The notes under the pieces are model-generated. The model had not been told where the DNA came from and ran no database searches. It saw only the letters and a list, made by a program, of their open reading frames with translations. From Sophora flavescens (lineage: Eukaryota; Streptophyta; Magnoliopsida; Fabales; Fabaceae), in assembly GCA_030762895.1 (NCBI GenBank), contig CM061063.1, positions 100,710,210-100,774,209 on the forward strand: a DNA stretch of 64,000 nucleotides, written 5' to 3'. Shown piece by piece: positions 34,800 through 46,168 of the stretch (position 1 is its first letter; each line of letters begins with the position of its first letter). Made by a program: the position numbers and the translations under genes.

Positions 34800-35059
34800 C
34801 GGGTCTTCTAACGTAAACCAAAGTAACCCACAAAAATACAGAAACATAGGGAATAAGAAACAATTCTATCATCAACAAGCGGAAAGGAGTCATAGTAAAT
34901 CATACAGTAATTGTCACAGACAAACAACGCACATAACTAACAGATCACCCTCAAGTTAATATATCATCTTCTACCCCCAATCTCATGCTACTCAAAGACA
35001 CCATAGTTGACACCTATTTCCTAAGGTGGAAATGGTCTCGCGAGAACTCTTGATTTTAC

Positions 35060-35258
35060 GTGTATTATATTACCAATACACGGTGTATTATATTACCAAT
35101 ACACAGAAGTGTTTTACGTGTATTATATTACCAATACACGGTGTATTAAATTACCAATACACAGATGTCCTTGTGTATTATATTACCAATACACTTTCGT
35201 CTTTGTGTATTATATTACTAATACACTTTTGTCCTTGTGTATTATATTACCAATACAC
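35060..35258. repeat. Array of 7 hairpin-forming 22-base repeats (E3 5' LTR)
   Basis: Same unit as at 26406-26661. One doublet plus its spacer is absent compared with the 3' LTR, which suggests a gain or loss by slippage or unequal exchange after insertion. CRISPR is excluded: spacers are near-identical and this is plant DNA. Confidence 0.92.
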
Positions 35259-38200
35259 GGTTGTGGACAACACCACCTATACTTGAATCTCACCAACCCG
35301 TTTTAGCAACATCCTAGTGCCTTAATCTTCCATTAGAACTTGACACATATTCTATGTCATAACACCTCTTTAACATACATCATCTAGGTTAGGCACTTCT
35401 AAATCATCATTATCCTCACACCCAAAACAATCTTCTCTCAGACAACATATATATCTTTGCTTAAAAACGACTAAGCATAATAATACAAACCAGGCAGATC
35501 ATGCATAACACAATATCAATCCAAATATTCTCATATCACCAATATAGCACAAAATCAATTCAATAAAGGTAATAAAATCAAATCAACCATCAACAATCTA
35601 AAATCAACTTAATATCGATAAACCTACAATCCCTGAATCGCCATTGGTTTTTAAGAAAAAGGTTTCCAATGAGATTTTGGTTTTGTCGATTACTCGACTA
35701 CTAGTAGGGTTTAGGTTGCCCTACACAATTATTATATAATCTACTACTTATCCATTCCGACGATAGGTTGGATCTTTCCCCCACCTGGGTTATCACCGGA
35801 CTCTCGAACTCGAAGCTCCTCGTTGTCACACCACTAAGTAATAACTCCACCTTCTGTGAAGGTAAGGAGATTATATGCTCGAAGAGGTATACCAAGAACG
35901 TCCTCGTTTCCTCCGCGATAGAAGTCTAAGGTTATGAACACAAAATCACAATTTAAAATCAAAGAAGAACACTAAACCACAAGGTATAGGTTCGGCCAAG
36001 ACTAGTTCTTAGGGTTAGAGATTCCCAAAAATTATACAACTCATGGATTTATGATCCTTAAGTGTTAGGAGTTCATAAACAATGATCACTTAACAAAGTT
36101 GAATTAAAATCCCACTAAGTTATAAACTTAGGGTATTCGGCCAGGGCTAGTAAAATAGGCTAGCATTCACTAAAATTTCCAATCTCTTAGGTTTAGCATC
36201 CATATGTATTAAGGAGATCAAAACCATGATCATTTTGGAAAAATAAGAACAAAGTATCCTAGGTCCATAACCTTCTTGGTTCGGCCTTCATAGTATTTAT
36301 AGGTTAGAAATCTTTAAACTTTCCAATCTCTTAGACTTAGCATCCAAATATCTTATGGAGCTCAAGTCCATGATCATTTTGGAAAACAATGGAAACTTAA
36401 ACATTCCAATCTCTTAGACTTAGTATCCAAATATCTTATGGAGCTCAAGTCCATGATCATCTTGGAAAAGTGAAAGTAATACATCCTAGCTTTAATAACA
36501 TAGAATAAACAAGTTAGATATCCTTAAACTTTCCAATATCTTAGACTTAGCATCCAAATATCTTATGGAGCTCAAGTCCATGATCATTTTGGAAAACAAT
36601 GGAAACTTTAACATTCCAATCTCTTAGACTTAGCATCCAAATATCTTATGGAGCTCAAGTCCATGATCATCTTGGAAAAAATGAAAGTAATACATCCTAG
36701 CTTTAATAACATAGAATATAAACAAGTTAGAAATCCTTAAACTTTCCAATCTCTTAGACTTAGCATCCAAATATCTTATGGAGCTGAAGTCCATGATCAT
36801 TTTGGAAAAATAAAAACTCACACATCCTAGCACCTAAACACTAAGTTTCGGCCATCATAGGATGATGAGGAAAATATTCTTTGTTTAACAATAACTCTTA
36901 GGTTTAGAATCACAAGGTATTAAGAGTTCTAAATCCATGATCATACTTGGAAAGTTGAAACATAGTATCCTAGGCTTACTTATTCATATTTTCAGTCATC
37001 ATAGGAACAAGCTATCAAAACTTCCAAGATTTATAGATTTAAGATCAATGGATAGTTAGAAACTCAAACACATGATCATATTCCAAAAGTTGAAACAAAA
37101 ACTTCATAGATCACAAATGCAAGCATTCTGGCTTCATTGGAAGAGATAGGTAGAGATTTTTTGTTTTTCACAACCTCTTAGTATATGAAAATATAAGTTA
37201 ATACAAGACTATAGAAAGTGGTTTCAACTCAAAAGGAGTTTTCTACCATTTTAGATAGATTTTAGAAGTTTAAAGCATATAAAGAACACATAAAGTAAAC
37301 TAAGAAATAAAAGATGAAACTTGCAAAAAGATTCTTATGAGATCATTACCCTTAGTATAAGGAACAACTTTAATGAAGAACTTAAGTAGAAAAGATGAAT
37401 AAAAACTAAAGCTTTAAGAGCTTGAACTTTTAGAATAAAGAAGAAGATGAAGGTTTAATGGAGGTTGAAGGAGGAAGATGATGAAGTGAAAATGAAAGGG
37501 ATATATATAGAGAGGGGAGAGAGGAATGAGGTTGGAGAGCAAGTTTTGACATTGTGCCTTGTTTGGTTGAAGAGGAAAGAGAAAAATAGGTTTTTAGAAT
37601 ATAATATGATATATTTCAAAAAGTCCATCATGACCACTTTTTAGGAGGTAGCTTAGGCCATACCTCCAGCGAGTCACCTCACTCCCTCATCTCACCTCAA
37701 TCCTTTTATGTCTCCTATTCTGCTCCATTTCGTACCCGGTTGCTTTTCCGATCGTAATTCTTACGACATTTTCGCCCCAATAAAATATTATATTTTATTT
37801 TTGAACGAAAATTTTCAAAATAACCAAAGTTGAAGGAAACATTATAAAAACACTAACTATCTCGTTCACGGGTCAAAATTAGGTTTTCTGCACAGTAAAC
37901 TTGTACCAGCAGTGAAAACGCAAACCAGCTTTCGTCTGAATTTTCTACTGAAAATTTTACCGTAACCCTCTACCATAAAGTAGACTATGAATATGATTTT
38001 ACTTTAATCAAAAACACTTTCTAACTCTCAAATTTAAAATATAATTTAATTATATTTTAACCGGTTGAACAGCATCATTAAAATCAGGTTGTTACAGCGG
38101 ACCGCCCAGAGATGATTTCACTTTGGTCGCAACTATAGTTCATGCATTGCATGAGCACCCTGATCGGGGTTCAGAGGTGTGCACCGGATTGTGTAGCTAT

Positions 38201-38556
38201 AGTGTCATTGCTTTGCGTGGGCACCCTGCATCCGCGGACGAGGGTGTGCTCCGGGGACTCTGGGACGTGTCGATTATATTGTTGTGATATCCGGATATGG
38301 CCGATACCTGAGGAGATTATTCATACAGCATTTACATTGCATCATGATGGAGGGTAGAGGAAAGATCCTAGATGTGGATTGAGGATGATTGTGTTACATA
38401 TATTTATACTTGGGAGACGGATGTTTTGTGTGCCGTTATTTAATTAAATGTTGCTAAACCCTTTCCACGTTTGATGTTATATGGCTTCTTATCCTCTTTT
38501 CTTTTGCTGTGTGTTGTGTATATATATGTTTTGTACTTCAGACTCTGACAGAGCAG

Positions 38557-39158
38557 ATGGCGCACTGGGACCACCCATGGATGACCCAGGATCCAGGGTT
38601 CCCCTTCTCGGGGACCTATGAGGTGGAGTGCTTAGACCCGCACAGGTGGCTTGTGGACTCGGTCACTCGTTTCGTGGTATATACGGGTCCTGTGTCCATC
38701 ATTACGGGGCTTGGGTAGGGAGCGCCCATCGTATTTGTTGGCACGTTTCGTTTCGGCATGACCTTCCCGTTTCCGATAGGACATCCTGATGGACACGTAC
38801 CACTGATGCCGCCTATGTTCGGGATGGCCCATGTACCCTTCATGGTACCTCTTGATGCCTTGGTACCGGGGTTTGCACCCGCACCCAGCGCCGGAGCCTG
38901 AGTTGGCACCTATTCCGGAGGAGGACCCAGTTGCCCCTGCTCAGGATCTAGCACCCCTTAGTGAGGTACCCGCACCTCCGGAGGTCCGTGCTATGGTCTG
39001 AGTCTTCACGGGTATCTTCTAGACGACTACATCCCCGGGATAGCAGACTCTACAGGCAGAGGTTTTAGGGGCAACCGGCCAGGAGTTCTTCCAGTGATAG
39101 CGGAGGAGTGTTCGGGCCTGCCGGACCTCAGGATGCAGACGAGGGCGGTAGTGTATGA
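38557..39158 (+). pseudogene. LTR-embedded ORF of E2, 3' LTR copy, broken
   Basis: It starts MAHWDHPWMTQDPG after acceptor-like TACTTCAG (AG at 38540-38541). A TAG stands at about 38716 where the 5' copy reads CAG, and the frame is lost near 38885 and again near 38995. Otherwise it follows the 5' copy at 13538-19077 to the same TGA. The two copies together define the ancestral frame. Confidence 0.55.
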
Positions 39159-39510
39159 TGGCTCGGGCCAGTGCCATTAGTATAGGTGTGAGTGAGGTTT
39201 TACTGTATTTTTGAGAGGGGACGGGGTGTGGAGTGCATCAGTGAGGCTTCTCTTTTGGCTTTTGATGTATTTTGTTGATGTCACCAGCTTGTGTATATAT
39301 CGTGATCCTACAGAAGGGAATCCCTTGACAGCAGTGCTGGCATATATGTATATATTTATAGTTATGTGCTGTATGTATGTTTACATATGTGTTTATAATT
39401 TTAAGTTTTAAATTTTCCTCTGTTTTAATATACTCGCTTAACGATAATAACGAAATTTGGCCTTAATATTTTGGGTTTTCTTTAATGGGACGTCGGGGCG
39501 TCTCACAATA

Positions 39511-40639
39511 TAATTTAGGTTCATCTTTTGTCAATTTTAGGATTCAATAAGGAAGTAAACCAAGAAGACTTAAAGTGGATTTGGTGAAGAAGTAAGCAAA
39601 GAAGCATGAAGAAAGGAACCAATTGCACCTGTTAGGAGGACTTGTTTCTGCCATATCCACGCTCAGCGTCGATTCGACTGAGAAAACCTACTTTCTGTCT
39701 GTCTCACGCTCAGCGTGAGCAACCCCACGCTCAACGTGGGCGCGAATCCTGACAGGGTATTTAAACCCTTATTTTCCATTTTGAGGGGGGGGGGGGGGGG
39801 ATGAGTAGCTGCCCTTTTTTTGACCTAGGAGGATACAAGGAGGCTCTCTTTCAGCTAGAACACCATTTCCAATGGAGTTTGTTTCATTTTTCTTGTTTAT
39901 TTCATCTTTCTTTGTTGCTTTCTCTACTATGCTTAGCTAAATCCCCTCTTGTTGGGGTTTGATGTTTACTTCTCTAAACTTGGTTTTATTTTGATTCGGT
40001 TCTAATGCAAGTTCCTAGTTTATTATGAGTATTTAATTCTATGCTTAATGCTTGTCTTGGCTTGATCGCCCATGAAATTATTTGTTGCTTTGGTAGACAA
40101 ATGGAAAGTTGGTGCTTTTGCATGCTCATGAATCAAATACCAAGTAGTTCATGAATCTAGGAATGGGTCTTGAAGTGCTTGCAATCTTATAAGTCTTGGT
40201 TCTTTATGGAAAATCTCATGTTAATCCACCTAAGGAATTAGGGTTTAATTTGGGATTTTAGGCTCATTCCACCTAAGGAATTAGGGTTTGAGTATTTTAA
40301 AAGGCTTGATTGTCATAAATGAATTAGGACTTGTGTTAGTAACCATCTCATTGTAATTGAGGAAAGATTAGTGTAGTCTAACCCCGACATTTTATCAATT
40401 TGTTAATCACATCTCTTTGTGCTTGTTAAGTGTTTGATAAAATTCCAAAAAGAACTTGTGCCTATTAATTTGTTTATTTTAACTCTTATCGGGATTGATA
40501 TTTAATACTGAGCTCCCTTCCTTCCAAACGATCGTCTAAATAGTAGTTCAATTTGAGAAGTGGTACTTTTCCGCGATCCCTGAGAACGATATCCGGTCTC
40601 ACCACCGTATTACTTGTTTGCGACTAGGTATACTTGTCA
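39511..40639 (+). repeat. E1 3' LTR, right piece
   Basis: It resumes the LTR begun at 11692, for a total of about 1.3 kb. It contains CACGCTCAGCGT-type palindromes (39658-39740), TATA-like TATTTAAA (about 39758-39765), a G-run (39786-39799), and the end TATACTTGTCA at 40639. The next base begins a LINE coding frame. Confidence 0.88.
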
Positions 40640-40643
40640 AAAT

Positions 40644-41671
40644 CATATCACCTAAACAGGTTCACAAGACTCTGGTGAGTATCCAAAGAAACTTTCTTTG
40701 GGGTGGGTGTGAGGAAAAGAGGAAAATTCCATGGGTTAAGTGGGAGGTGGTGTGTAAACCAAAAAAAGAGGGAGGTTTGGGGGTAAAAAATTTAGATTGG
40801 TTTAACGTATCCCTTCTTGCCAAATGGAGGTGCCGGCTTCTTATTGAAGAGGACAGCTTTTGGGTAAAAATCCTTACTTCTAGGTATGGGGTGGCTTGCA
40901 ATGGTGTGCTACCTGAAGTGGGAGTTAGGAGGGGAAGTTGTGTGTCTTCCTGGTGGGATGGTATAAGGCGGGTAGGGGATTCATTTGGCTTGTCAGATTG
41001 GGTTGGCGATCGTCTTAGGAAAAGGGTAGGGAGGGGTGATAAAACGCTTTTTTGGGAGGATTCTGGGTGGGGGTGTTGAGTTTGAAGGAGCTCTTTCCTA
41101 GGTTGCTCCTCATTTCTCTAGATCACAATATGTTGATCCAAAGTTTGGGGGATTGGGATGGGGAGAGTTAGGGGTGGTCGTTTAGGTGGAAAAGGAGATT
41201 GTTTGTTTGGGAAAGGGTCTACTTGGGGAATTAAAAGCCATCCTATCTTCTGTGGCTTTGAGTAAGCATAGAGGTGATGAATGGGTTTGGTCATTGAATC
41301 CATCTGGTAACTTTAGCACCAAATCTGCATATTGTTTTGTGGAAAGGAGTCTTGGCATGACAAGTGCTCTCCTAGGAGATTCTCTTCCGACTCTTAAAGT
41401 GTTATGGAAAGGAAAAGTTCAGTCCAAAGTATTGGCCTTCTCTTGGCAAGTGCTCTTGGATAGAATCTCTACAAAGGTGAATTTATTCTCTAAAAGAGTG
41501 TTGCAAACCAAACAGTCCCTATTGTGTGCTTTGTGGCTTAGGTGTGGAATCCGCTGAACATTTGTTTTTGACTTGCTCTTTGGCACATCTACTTTGGAAC
41601 AAGGTATATGGACGACTTGGCATTATTGTGGTGCTGGCGAATGCTCTTGGTGATCTGTTTTTACTTCATAG
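40644..41671 (+). pseudogene. LINE ORF2 C-terminal part with RT zinc-binding domain, broken
   Basis: The frame reads VHKTLVSIQRNFLWGG, then IPWVKWEVVCKPKKEGGLG and LLAKWRCRLL, the conserved stretch after RT in plant L1-type ORF2. A shift or stop near 41079 moves it to DEWVWSLNPSGNFSTKSAY and VQSKVLAFSWQVLLDRIST. A further shift near 41530 gives CGLGVESAEHLFLTCSLAH. These are the zinc-binding domain found downstream of RT in plant LINEs. It stops where E5 inserted and resumes at 46568 as WHTVLWSIWLESNALIFKG. Confidence 0.88.
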
Positions 41672-42261
41672 TATAACACCCTGTTTTTCGTATGCTTCTT
41701 TATTAGTAAATACATGCTTTAATGTGTTTATTTTTGATAAAATCCAAAGGATGATTTTATTTAAAATAAAAGCATTTTCTTGTGTTGTTTTACCGTATGA
41801 AGTCACAGTAAAATTTCAGTCGAAAATTCAGACGAAAATCGGTCTGGGTTCTCACTGCCAGTACAAGTTTACTGAGCTAGAGACCAAATTTTAATTCGTG
41901 AACAAGACAGTTAGTGTTTTTATGATGTTTTGTGTGGGTTTGAAGTTTTTCGAAAAATCTTGTTCTGGGCCAAATCTTAGGGATTTCCCGGGTGAAATCG
42001 TCGGGAAATACGATCGGGAAGTCATCTGGTACGCAATGGAGTAGAGCATCAAGAGGATGAAGTGACATGAAGTGACTTGATGTGAAGGCTATGACACACC
42101 TTAAAAAGTGAATCTTGACTTTTTTCAAAAATCTCACTTTTTCATCTTTCTCTCTCCAATCACATCACATCACCTTAACTCCTTATCCTCTCTACAAGCA
42201 ACCCACCTTCTTTCTTCTCTTCTTCTTCCTCTCAAAACCGTGATCGCTTCCCCCTCACTCT

Positions 42262-42269
42262 CTATAAAT
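42262..42269 (+). promoter_or_regulatory. TATA box of E5 LTR
   Basis: CTATAAAT is followed by a pyrimidine-rich leader, as in the related E6 LTR (CTATAAATAC on the minus strand at 57535-57526). Confidence 0.6.
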
Positions 42270-42729
42270 AATCTTCATTTCCACACTTCATCACTTTCCT
42301 CCATTTTTTTTCACATTTACACCTTACTACATTTCTTCTTCTTCTTCTTCTTCTTCTTCTTCTTCTTCTCCTCTCTTACAAAGTTTACATTTTTATCAAG
42401 CTTTTCTCTTAAAGTTCTTCATCAAATTTTTTCATCTTGTTAAGGGTAATACTTTTATGTAGTTTTTTTTTTCAAAGTTTCATCTTTTGTTTGAAAGTTT
42501 TCTTCATATGTTCTTTATGTGCTTTTAACTTCTAAAACCTCTCAAAAATGGTAGAAAACTCCTTTTGAGTTGAAACCACTTTCTATATTCTTGTATTTAC
42601 TCATACTATCACATACTAAAAGGCTGTGTAAAACAAAGTTTCCTAACCTCTACTTTCTAAGGAGGCCGAAACCATGTATGTGGTTTAGGTGGATCTTGTT
42701 TCAACTTTTACATGTATGAGTTTGTATTT

Positions 42730-43400
42730 GAGTTTCATTTCCAAGATGATCATGGACCAAGGCTCCTTTTATGTTAAAGGATGCTATGTCTAAGTGATTG
42801 GAAAGTTTAAATATTTTTACCCTATTTTTATGTAAAGACCAAAACCAATGAGTTTTAAGGCAATGGTGTTTAAGTTTTGTTTTACAAAATGATCATGGAT
42901 TAAAACTCCTTGATATAGGAGGATGATAGGTCCAAGAGATTGGAAAGCTTGAAGATTTCTAACCCCTATTTCTTGAAAAGGCTGAAACCTTAAATGGTTA
43001 TTGCAAAGATGTTGAGTTTTGTTTTCCAAAGTGATCATGGACTAAAAAGCTCCTTATGTTAAAGGATTCTATGTCTAAGTGATTGGAAAGTTTAAAATAT
43101 TTTCTTGCTTTATTTTCCTATGATGGCCGAATGTAACATTTGACCTAGGATGTGTTATTTTATTTTGTTTTCCAAGATGATTATGGATTAAAGCTCCTTC
43201 ATGATAAAGGATGCTATGTCCAAAAGATTGGATGATTTAAAGATCTCTAACCTCACAAACTTGTTAAGGCCGAACCTAAGAGTTCATGATCTAAGACATT
43301 TGATTTTTCCATTTTCTGAAATGATCATGGTTTCAAGCTCCTTACTATGTATGGATGCTAACCTAAAGAGATTGGAAAGTTTAGAAATTCCTAGCCTATT
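42730..43400 (+). repeat. Degenerate direct repeats in E5 leader
   Basis: About five copies (near 42740, 42890, 43030, 43170 and 43315) of a block containing ATGATCATGGA, AAGCTCCTT, GGATGCTA and AGATTGGAAAG, separated by variable pyrimidine-rich sequence. They are homologous to the repeats in the E3 LTRs. Confidence 0.8.
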
Positions 43401-44280
43401 TACCTATGCTTGGCTGAAACCCTAACTCAAGTACTTAGTGGGATTTTTAATTCAACTTTGTTAAAAGATTGTTGTTTATGAACTTCTAGCACTTAAGGAT
43501 CATAAATCCAAGAGTCGCATAAACTTCAGAAACCCCCAATCCTAGTTTATTGTATGAACCGAACCTATACCTTGTGGTTAGTGTTCTCGAGTTGATTTCT
43601 TTTTTTAACTCATGATTTTATGTTGGTAACCATAGACTTCCATCGCCGGATAAGCGAGGACGTTCGTGAACCTTCTTTTCAAATCCAAAACTCTTAACTC
43701 CGACGTGAGGTAAGAGGGGATTTCCTAAATATATTCAATAACTGTATGCATGTGTGTATGTGTTTAACTGGATATTTATATGTTGATTGAGCTTACTTGG
43801 TTATCTAATGTACTTGAACTGTTATGCTATTATTTGATGTTGAACTGTGCTTGTTCTAAATGTTATAATGCATATCTGTGATGAACTTCTTTCAACTGTG
43901 ATATTAGCATTGAACTGATAATATATGCTGCTGTTGATTGAAAGTTTGCTAAGCCAGACTTGTGTCTGTGCTCAACTGTTATAAGGATTAAAAACCTTAA
44001 TAAGCTTTGAAGATGAAGGGGTTGGTATTTTTTTCCAAAAGCTCATTAACTTAAAGTACTTGTTTTAAATGTTGAAATGGTTTTGGTGAACTATTGTTAT
44101 ACAAGAGAAAAATCCTTTTCGAACTATTTGTCTTCAAGTGAAAACTTTCAAGATTATTTGGCAATATCCTATTGGGGATTTTCAAAGATAAAAGTATTTC
44201 AAAGATGCTTTATAAAAGATTTTCAAAGAAAAGGTTTTCTCCTAAATGTTTTAGAAACTTTCCGATAGCCTGGATAGGTT

Positions 44281-45206
44281 ATCGAGGATTCGGTTTTGAA
44301 TTTGATTTTCACTGAACGAAAAATAGGTACTTAAGAAAGAGAATCTAGTACGCGAGACGTCGCCTCTAGTATTCAGTTATACGCATGTGATCTTGGATCA
44401 GTGTTAATTTGGGGCCATGAGTTCTATTCATGATGTTCTGGACCGAGGGTCCAATTCTCGAAACCGAGGACAGTGCGTTCTGATTTCGTTGTTGTGGACT
44501 GTATGTCCTAATCACGTTGTTGTGGACTGTGTGTCCTAACCACGTTGTGAAGAACGTTGTTAAAAGTGAATGTTGTTTTCTACGACCACAAGCCTAGGAC
44601 TGGTGCATCGGTCTCGGGTGTTGTGATTGAGCATTCGGATTGTGTGTCCTATGCTTCTAAGTTTTCAAGTGATGGGGAAATGATGATTAAGTCGTTAGCT
44701 TTGAGCCGCGACAGCGAAAAAGAATGAACACAAAGAAAACCTTTTGAATAAAATATTATCGAGGATTCGATTTTGAATTTGATTTTCACTGAACGAAAAA
44801 TAAGTACTTAAGAAAGAGAATCTAGTACGCGAGACATCGCCTCTAGTATTCAGTTATACGCATGTGATCTTGGATCAGTGTTAATTTGGGGCCATGAGTC
44901 CTATTCATGATGTTTTGGACCGAGGGTCCAATTCTCGAAATCGAGGACAGTGCGTTCTGATTTCGTTGTTGTGGACTGTGTGTCCTAACCACGTTGTGAA
45001 GAACGTTGTTAAAAGTGATTGTTGTTTTCTACGACCACAAGCCTAGGACTGGTGCATCGGTCTCGGGCGTTGTGATTGAGCATTCGGACTGTGTGTCCTA
45101 TGCTTCTAAGTTTTCAAGTGATGGGGAAATGATGATTAAGTCGTTTGTTTTGAGCTGCGACAGCGAAAAAGAATGAACACAAAGAAAACCTTTTGAATAA
45201 AATATT
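44281..45206 (+). repeat. Tandem duplication of about 477 bases in E5
   Basis: Copy 1 (44281-44757) and copy 2 (44758-45206) both run from ATCGAGGATTCG to TTTTGAATAAAATATT. Copy 1 has one extra TTGTTGTGGACTG unit. They differ by only a few substitutions, so the duplication is recent relative to the family. Confidence 0.93.
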
Positions 45207-45668
45207 TTCTCATGTACATCTCCCCAGGCAGACGTGCCTTTCTTACATATCAGATACAAGGTGGTATCTAGGAGTCAGTCCATGTGACCGGTTCAGAGGC
45301 ACATGTGACGTTGCTCATCCTGAGACCTTAAATACATGAGGGTATGGAGGCAACTGCCCGGTTGGCTAGAGATTGACCAACTCTAATTCTTCTCCAGTGG
45401 AAAATGGTGTTGATATCTCATGAGATTAAGTTAGAGCCTGATATTGAAGTGTCATGCATATTTTCAAAGATTGACTGTGCGGGGTTGAGACCCTTTGATA
45501 TAACACTGTTATGTTCTGTATATGCATGATTTAACTGCTTATATGATTATATGATGTATGTATCATGTATATGGTTGTTGTGGGATATATCTTATGACAG
45601 TATCTCACTCTTGCACATATATATGTTCTGTTCTTTTCTTCTTGTATCGAGTATGAGCGTGCTTTTAG

Positions 45669-46168
45669 ATGGATCTGGACGTTCCTTGGCACAGTCGAGC
45701 TCGAGGAACGAAGTGTTTGATCATGCTGGGACGGTAGGGAACTGGACTATACATGAGGGTGCGACGACCGCGACATATCGAGGACCAGTCACGACTACCG
45801 AGACGAATGCTAACGGAGTGCCCATACGAAGGATTCATGCCGTCGAGACGAGGACTGTGACGCTTCCACCTCCATGGTATTACCTTCATACGCTACAAGT
45901 CACCGGTCTCCTTCATGAGCATTTTGATCCAGTCGAACCGCTTGCGAATGATCCAGTGGAGGAGGATCCCAAAGAGGATCCCGAGGAAGAACCTCTTGAG
46001 CTGATAGAGGTCGAGGACGAGGAGGAGGAGGAGCCAGAGTACCATCCGCAGGATCCCGGCGATGACGACGTCCCTATCGACGATGGCGGTGACGTTATCG
46101 ATCCGGCATCTAATATCTCGTCTGAGGGTAGCGTCTGTGGTCACTCTGCATGTAGGAGGCATTGGTAG
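45669..46168 (+). pseudogene. LTR-embedded acidic ORF of E5, one frameshift
   Basis: The conserved start is ATG at 45669, directly after acceptor-like GTGCTTTTAG, opening MDLDVPWHSRARG; E6 starts MDPDIPLVQSRVR at the same place. A one-base shift before about 45735 moves the frame to NEVFDHAGTVGNWTIHEGA, then ATYRGP, RIHAVETRTVTLPPPWYYL and a run of Glu/Asp (EEDPKEDPEEEP, DEEEEEPEY) ending at 46168. The E6 counterpart shares W-x-I, TTYHGP, RIHVVET, LPP-x-W-x-YL and the acidic tail. This is a conserved family of unknown function; I recognise no known domain. Confidence 0.55.

Larger units (their letters stand above)
25714..38096 (-). mobile_element. Tekay-type Ty3 element E3, complete layout, 12.4 kb
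   Basis: Minus-strand element: 5' LTR 38096-34369, PBS, gag-pol 34107-29567, PPT, 3' LTR 29519-25714. LTR ends are TGTAACA...GTCTCA. The target duplication GCGGA (25709-25713 and 38097-38101) is perfect. It interrupts the E2 3' LTR between GGCTAACGGCGGA and CCGCCCAGAG, and the intact site can be read in the E2 5' LTR near 13076-13085. Its LTRs are similar along their whole length, and its pol has fewer disruptions than E2's, so it is the younger insertion. Confidence 0.93.
34369..38096 (-). repeat. E3 5' LTR (3728 bases)
   Basis: Partner of 25714-29519 with the same internal order. It is shorter mainly because its hairpin array has seven units (35060-35258) instead of nine, and a small piece near 37520 is missing. 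TATA box on the minus strand near 37510-37500. The short ORF copy is at 34799-34677. Confidence 0.93.
11877..39505 (+). mobile_element. Tekay-type Ty3 (chromovirus) element E2 with two nested elements
   Basis: It opens TGTAACATCC and ends GGGGCGTCTCA, with target copies CAATC and CAATA. The layout is 5' LTR (with E4 inside), gag-pol (19319-23768), PPT (23790-23805) and 3' LTR (with E3 inside). The C-terminus of pol shows the LHDVFHISQLRKY region and a chromodomain-like segment typical of Tekay-type elements. The 5' LTR is damaged twice: about 0.6 kb including the promoter is missing, and its 3' end plus the PBS are gone. The copy cannot be expressed or primed normally. Confidence 0.88.
23806..39505 (+). 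repeat. E2 3' LTR, interrupted by E3
   Basis: Pieces 23806-25713 and 38102-39505 give about 3.3 kb of LTR, ending GGGGCGTCTCA. This copy keeps what the 5' LTR lost: a palindrome cluster (24145-24365), a TATA-like AAAATAAAAAGG (about 24373-24384), a leader, a donor-like CTGAAGGTAAAA (GT at 24626) and the LTR end. It also keeps a copy of the LTR ORF (38557-39158). Confidence 0.85.
4500..40639 (+). mobile_element. Athila-type Ty3 LTR retrotransposon E1, split by nested insertions
   Basis: Visible parts are pol from inside RT (4500-7023), an inter-ORF region with a promoter-like block, an Athila-type ORF2 (8940-10102), 3' noncoding DNA, a PPT, and a 3' LTR in two pieces (11692-11876 and 39511-40639). 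The 5' LTR, gag, protease and RT start lie beyond the left edge, past E0. E2 (11877-39505) is inserted in the 3' LTR. The right end at 40639 abuts a LINE frame mid-protein, so E1 itself inserted into the LINE. Both coding regions contain stops and frameshifts, so the copy is dead. Confidence 0.85.

Noticed and set aside
42108..42443. Ser/Phe-rich 111-codon ORF at the start of the E5 leader
   Set aside because: CTT microsatellite and pyrimidine-rich leader; starts upstream of the TATA box.
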